IMG/VR virus record: IMGVR_UViG_3300031963_000137
Span: 1-63,675 of that record
DNA from: a virus
Length of the DNA: 63,675 bases
Direction: 5' to 3' (one strand)
The first letter of the stretch is position 1, and each line of letters starts with the position of its first letter. Of this stretch, positions 62,577 to 63,675 are shown piece after piece. The notes under the pieces are model-generated. The model worked only from the letters and a program-made list of their open reading frames with translations, did no database searches and was not told the origin of the DNA. The translations under genes were made by a program, and so were the position numbers.

Positions 62577-62894
62577 TTAATCCCGATTTCTCCAATCATT
62601 TTCATTGTCACGGCTAAAGAAGTCAATAATATCATCAGCACCATTAAATCCAGTGCGATGATTTGAAGGATCAGGATCACCTAAATCCAGGGCATTCATA
62701 AAATCATCTAAACTCCCTTCTTGCATATCGGGATTTGCAGCACGGCGTCTTGCTTGCCTTAAAAGAGTAGCAGCAGAACGATTTACTTTTGCAAGTTTTT
62801 CACACCAGATCATATCTTCTAAACTCACCTCTTCGTGCATTGCAATCTTCTCACAGATTGCTTCAAGACGGAGGCGATATTGTGTAGAGAGCAT
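62577..62894 (-). CDS. Helical protein, 105 aa
   Basis: MLSTQYRLRLEAICEKIAMH, then EDMIWCEKLAKVNRSAATLL and RQARRRAANPDMQEGSLDDF, then an acidic tail. Has its own late-type promoter. From memory a common cyanophage protein of unknown role; expression late suggests a virion or assembly link. Confidence 0.78.
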   Translation of the reverse strand: MLSTQYRLRLEAICEKIAMHEEVSLEDMIWCEKLAKVNRSAATLLRQARRRAANPDMQEGSLDDFMNALDLGDPDPSNHRTGFNGADDIIDFFSRDNENDWRNRD

Positions 62895-62914
62895 ATGTAT
62901 TATTCAGATAATGA

Positions 62915-63154
62915 TTATTTATTTCTTGATTCTATCTCTCTTTGCAGTTCTTCTGCAAGTTTATATGCGCGTCTCCACATCAAATACTTTACAATGGGAT
63001 TTGCTGGATTATGTAGAATCCACCATTTAGTCTTTTCATATTCTACTTTTGCTAGTTGAGTAAGCATATAAAATGCCCTCGCTACAGATTGGTCTGTTAC
63101 AATCAAGTAAGCAATACAAAAGAAAATAACAAAGTATATGTAAGTGGAATTCAT
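62915..63154 (-). CDS. Membrane protein, 79 aa
   Basis: MNSTYIYFVIFFCIAYLIVT, one span, then basic-aromatic (YEKTKWWILHNPANPIVKYL) and a coiled tail. Possible envelope protein. Unknown. Confidence 0.72.
   Translation of the reverse strand: MNSTYIYFVIFFCIAYLIVTDQSVARAFYMLTQLAKVEYEKTKWWILHNPANPIVKYLMWRRAYKLAEELQREIESRNK
62916..62923 (-). promoter_or_regulatory. Late-type promoter box (AATAAATA)
   Basis: AATAAATAATC on the minus strand, 22 nt before the start of the 105-aa gene; overlaps the end of the membrane-protein gene. Confidence 0.55.
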
Positions 63155-63155
63155 A

Positions 63156-63326
63156 TTATGGATTGTGATAGGCCTTCAAATCATAAAGATATTCAATAAT
63201 ATTAACTTTCAAGGATTCAAGTTCCTTTTCACATTTTAAGTTTTTAGCAATCGTCCTAATTTCTGGGTGATTTGTTTGCAAATCTTCCAGCATCAGATCA
63301 AGTGCCTGAAGTTCTTTTTGTGTCAT
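63156..63326 (-). CDS. Hypothetical helical protein, 56 aa
   Basis: MTQKELQALDLMLEDLQTNH, then a helix CEKELESLKVNIIEYLY. Overlaps the gene upstream by 29 nt. Unknown. Confidence 0.7.
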   Translation of the reverse strand: MTQKELQALDLMLEDLQTNHPEIRTIAKNLKCEKELESLKVNIIEYLYDLKAYHNP

Positions 63327-63486
63327 TTGGTTTTATGATTAGAGGACAAGTTGGGATCGATTGCCTAATAACTTGAACGATTTCTATTCTTTGTTGATTT
63401 GTTAAACCAACTACTCTACTTACTCTACCTATAATGGAGAAGGCATCAGAGCATGATATGGTTGTTGTAAGAAACAGAGCAACCAT
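63298..63486 (-). CDS. Hypothetical exported-like protein, 62 aa
   Basis: MVALFLTTTISCSDAFSIIG: the start looks like a lipoprotein or signal peptide with a Cys (C12). Then VGLTNQQRIEIVQVIRQSIP and a polar tail. No partner is obvious. Unknown. Confidence 0.62.
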   Translation of the reverse strand: MVALFLTTTISCSDAFSIIGRVSRVVGLTNQQRIEIVQVIRQSIPTCPLIIKPNDTKRTSGT

Positions 63487-63508
63487 GGCAGTTTATTTAA
63501 TTCTACTA

Positions 63509-63675
63509 CTATTTAACATCAAAGCAAATATTTTCTTCACCATAGTTGATTACTATCTCTTCTCCAGCAGCAATATCCTTAATAGCAAAATGCTCCATAA
63601 TCATATTTACATGGTCTCTCTTCCAATCCGCATTTGGTTCATAAGAATGATTGTAAAGACCAGCAAAGCCCAATC
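63509..63675 (-). CDS. SET-domain protein, partial (N-terminus cut)
   Basis: C-terminal ~54 residues are present before the stop at 63509. They contain NHSYEPNADW (the NHS-x-x-PN motif; Cys is replaced by Tyr) and AAGEEIVINYGEEN, the two conserved ends of a SET methyltransferase fold with pseudo-knot. Such proteins transfer methyl groups to Lys. Target unknown; the rest lies beyond the right edge. Confidence 0.75.
   Translation of the reverse strand, partial: LGFAGLYNHSYEPNADWKRDHVNMIMEHFAIKDIAAGEEIVINYGEENICFDVK

Noticed and set aside
1-63675. CRISPR array, tRNA or rRNA genes, integrase or transposase
   Set aside because: No regular spacer-repeat array was seen (element copies are far apart and irregularly spaced), no tRNA cloverleaf was spotted by eye, and no recombinase motif was recognised. 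A tRNA scan could still find something I missed.

Overview
The window looks like part of a T4-like myovirus of marine cyanobacteria (a cyanophage). The evidence is an AT-rich genome, recognisable baseplate wedge proteins gp25, gp6, gp7 and gp8, a DUF4815 structural protein, TAAATA-type late promoters, and about 140 small genes, most of which overlap their neighbours by a few bases. Every gene I can support is on the minus strand, so transcription runs from right to left. Host and family are inferred from gene content; no search was run.

Left part (1-26.2 kb): the virion block. In transcription order it holds gp25 (24149-23748), gp6, a giant 4028-residue gp7-like protein, a fibre-like protein with a gp9/gp10-type N-terminus, gp8, the DUF4815 protein and a Gly-rich structural protein cut by the left edge. 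Upstream of gp25 are two conserved hypothetical genes, a terminator, a small basic protein and a GT-A-like glycosyltransferase. TATTTAT boxes (TAAATA when read on the minus strand) precede gp25, the fibre-like gene, gp8 and the leftmost gene.

Transition (26.2-28.4 kb): several proteins of about 24-80 residues, two of them tandem paralogs. There is a 17-bp perfect inverted repeat with a late-promoter-like core in its loop, a 384-bp non-coding stretch, and a strong terminator at 28386-28411.

Middle (28.4-46.5 kb): about 60 small genes plus a few enzymes. These are a ligase-like nucleotidyltransferase, an adenine-methyltransferase-like protein whose gene overlaps that of a PD-(D/E)XK-like nuclease, and an SF2 DEAH helicase. 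Two basic proteins carry what looks like a gp21-cleavable capsid-targeting peptide, and each has its own late-type promoter. Sixteen copies of an intercistronic element, read on the minus strand as GGGCC-N4-AAAGTGTCC-TA, sit between 27.6 and 46.2 kb. They lie at junctions where genes do not overlap, and often run straight into the next ATG. This element is the most unusual feature of the window and I do not recognise it. Two copies of a second repeat of about 115 bp lie at 33.5 and 39.8 kb.

Right part (46.5-63.7 kb): another long array of small overlapping genes, with no copy of the element. A sigma70-type promoter (TTGACT-17-TATAGT) at 62239-62267 can start the whole leftward array, with a second at 62532-62560 and an internal one near 56.95 kb. 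Recognisable items are an RlpA-like cell-wall protein, a small protein ending in a TacA-antitoxin-like segment, a secreted protein, several zinc-binding mini-proteins, a Pro-rich membrane-anchored protein, and at the right edge the C-terminus of a SET-domain protein. The middle and right parts together resemble the early, host-takeover region of such phages. A few virion-type (late) genes are set among them with their own promoters.
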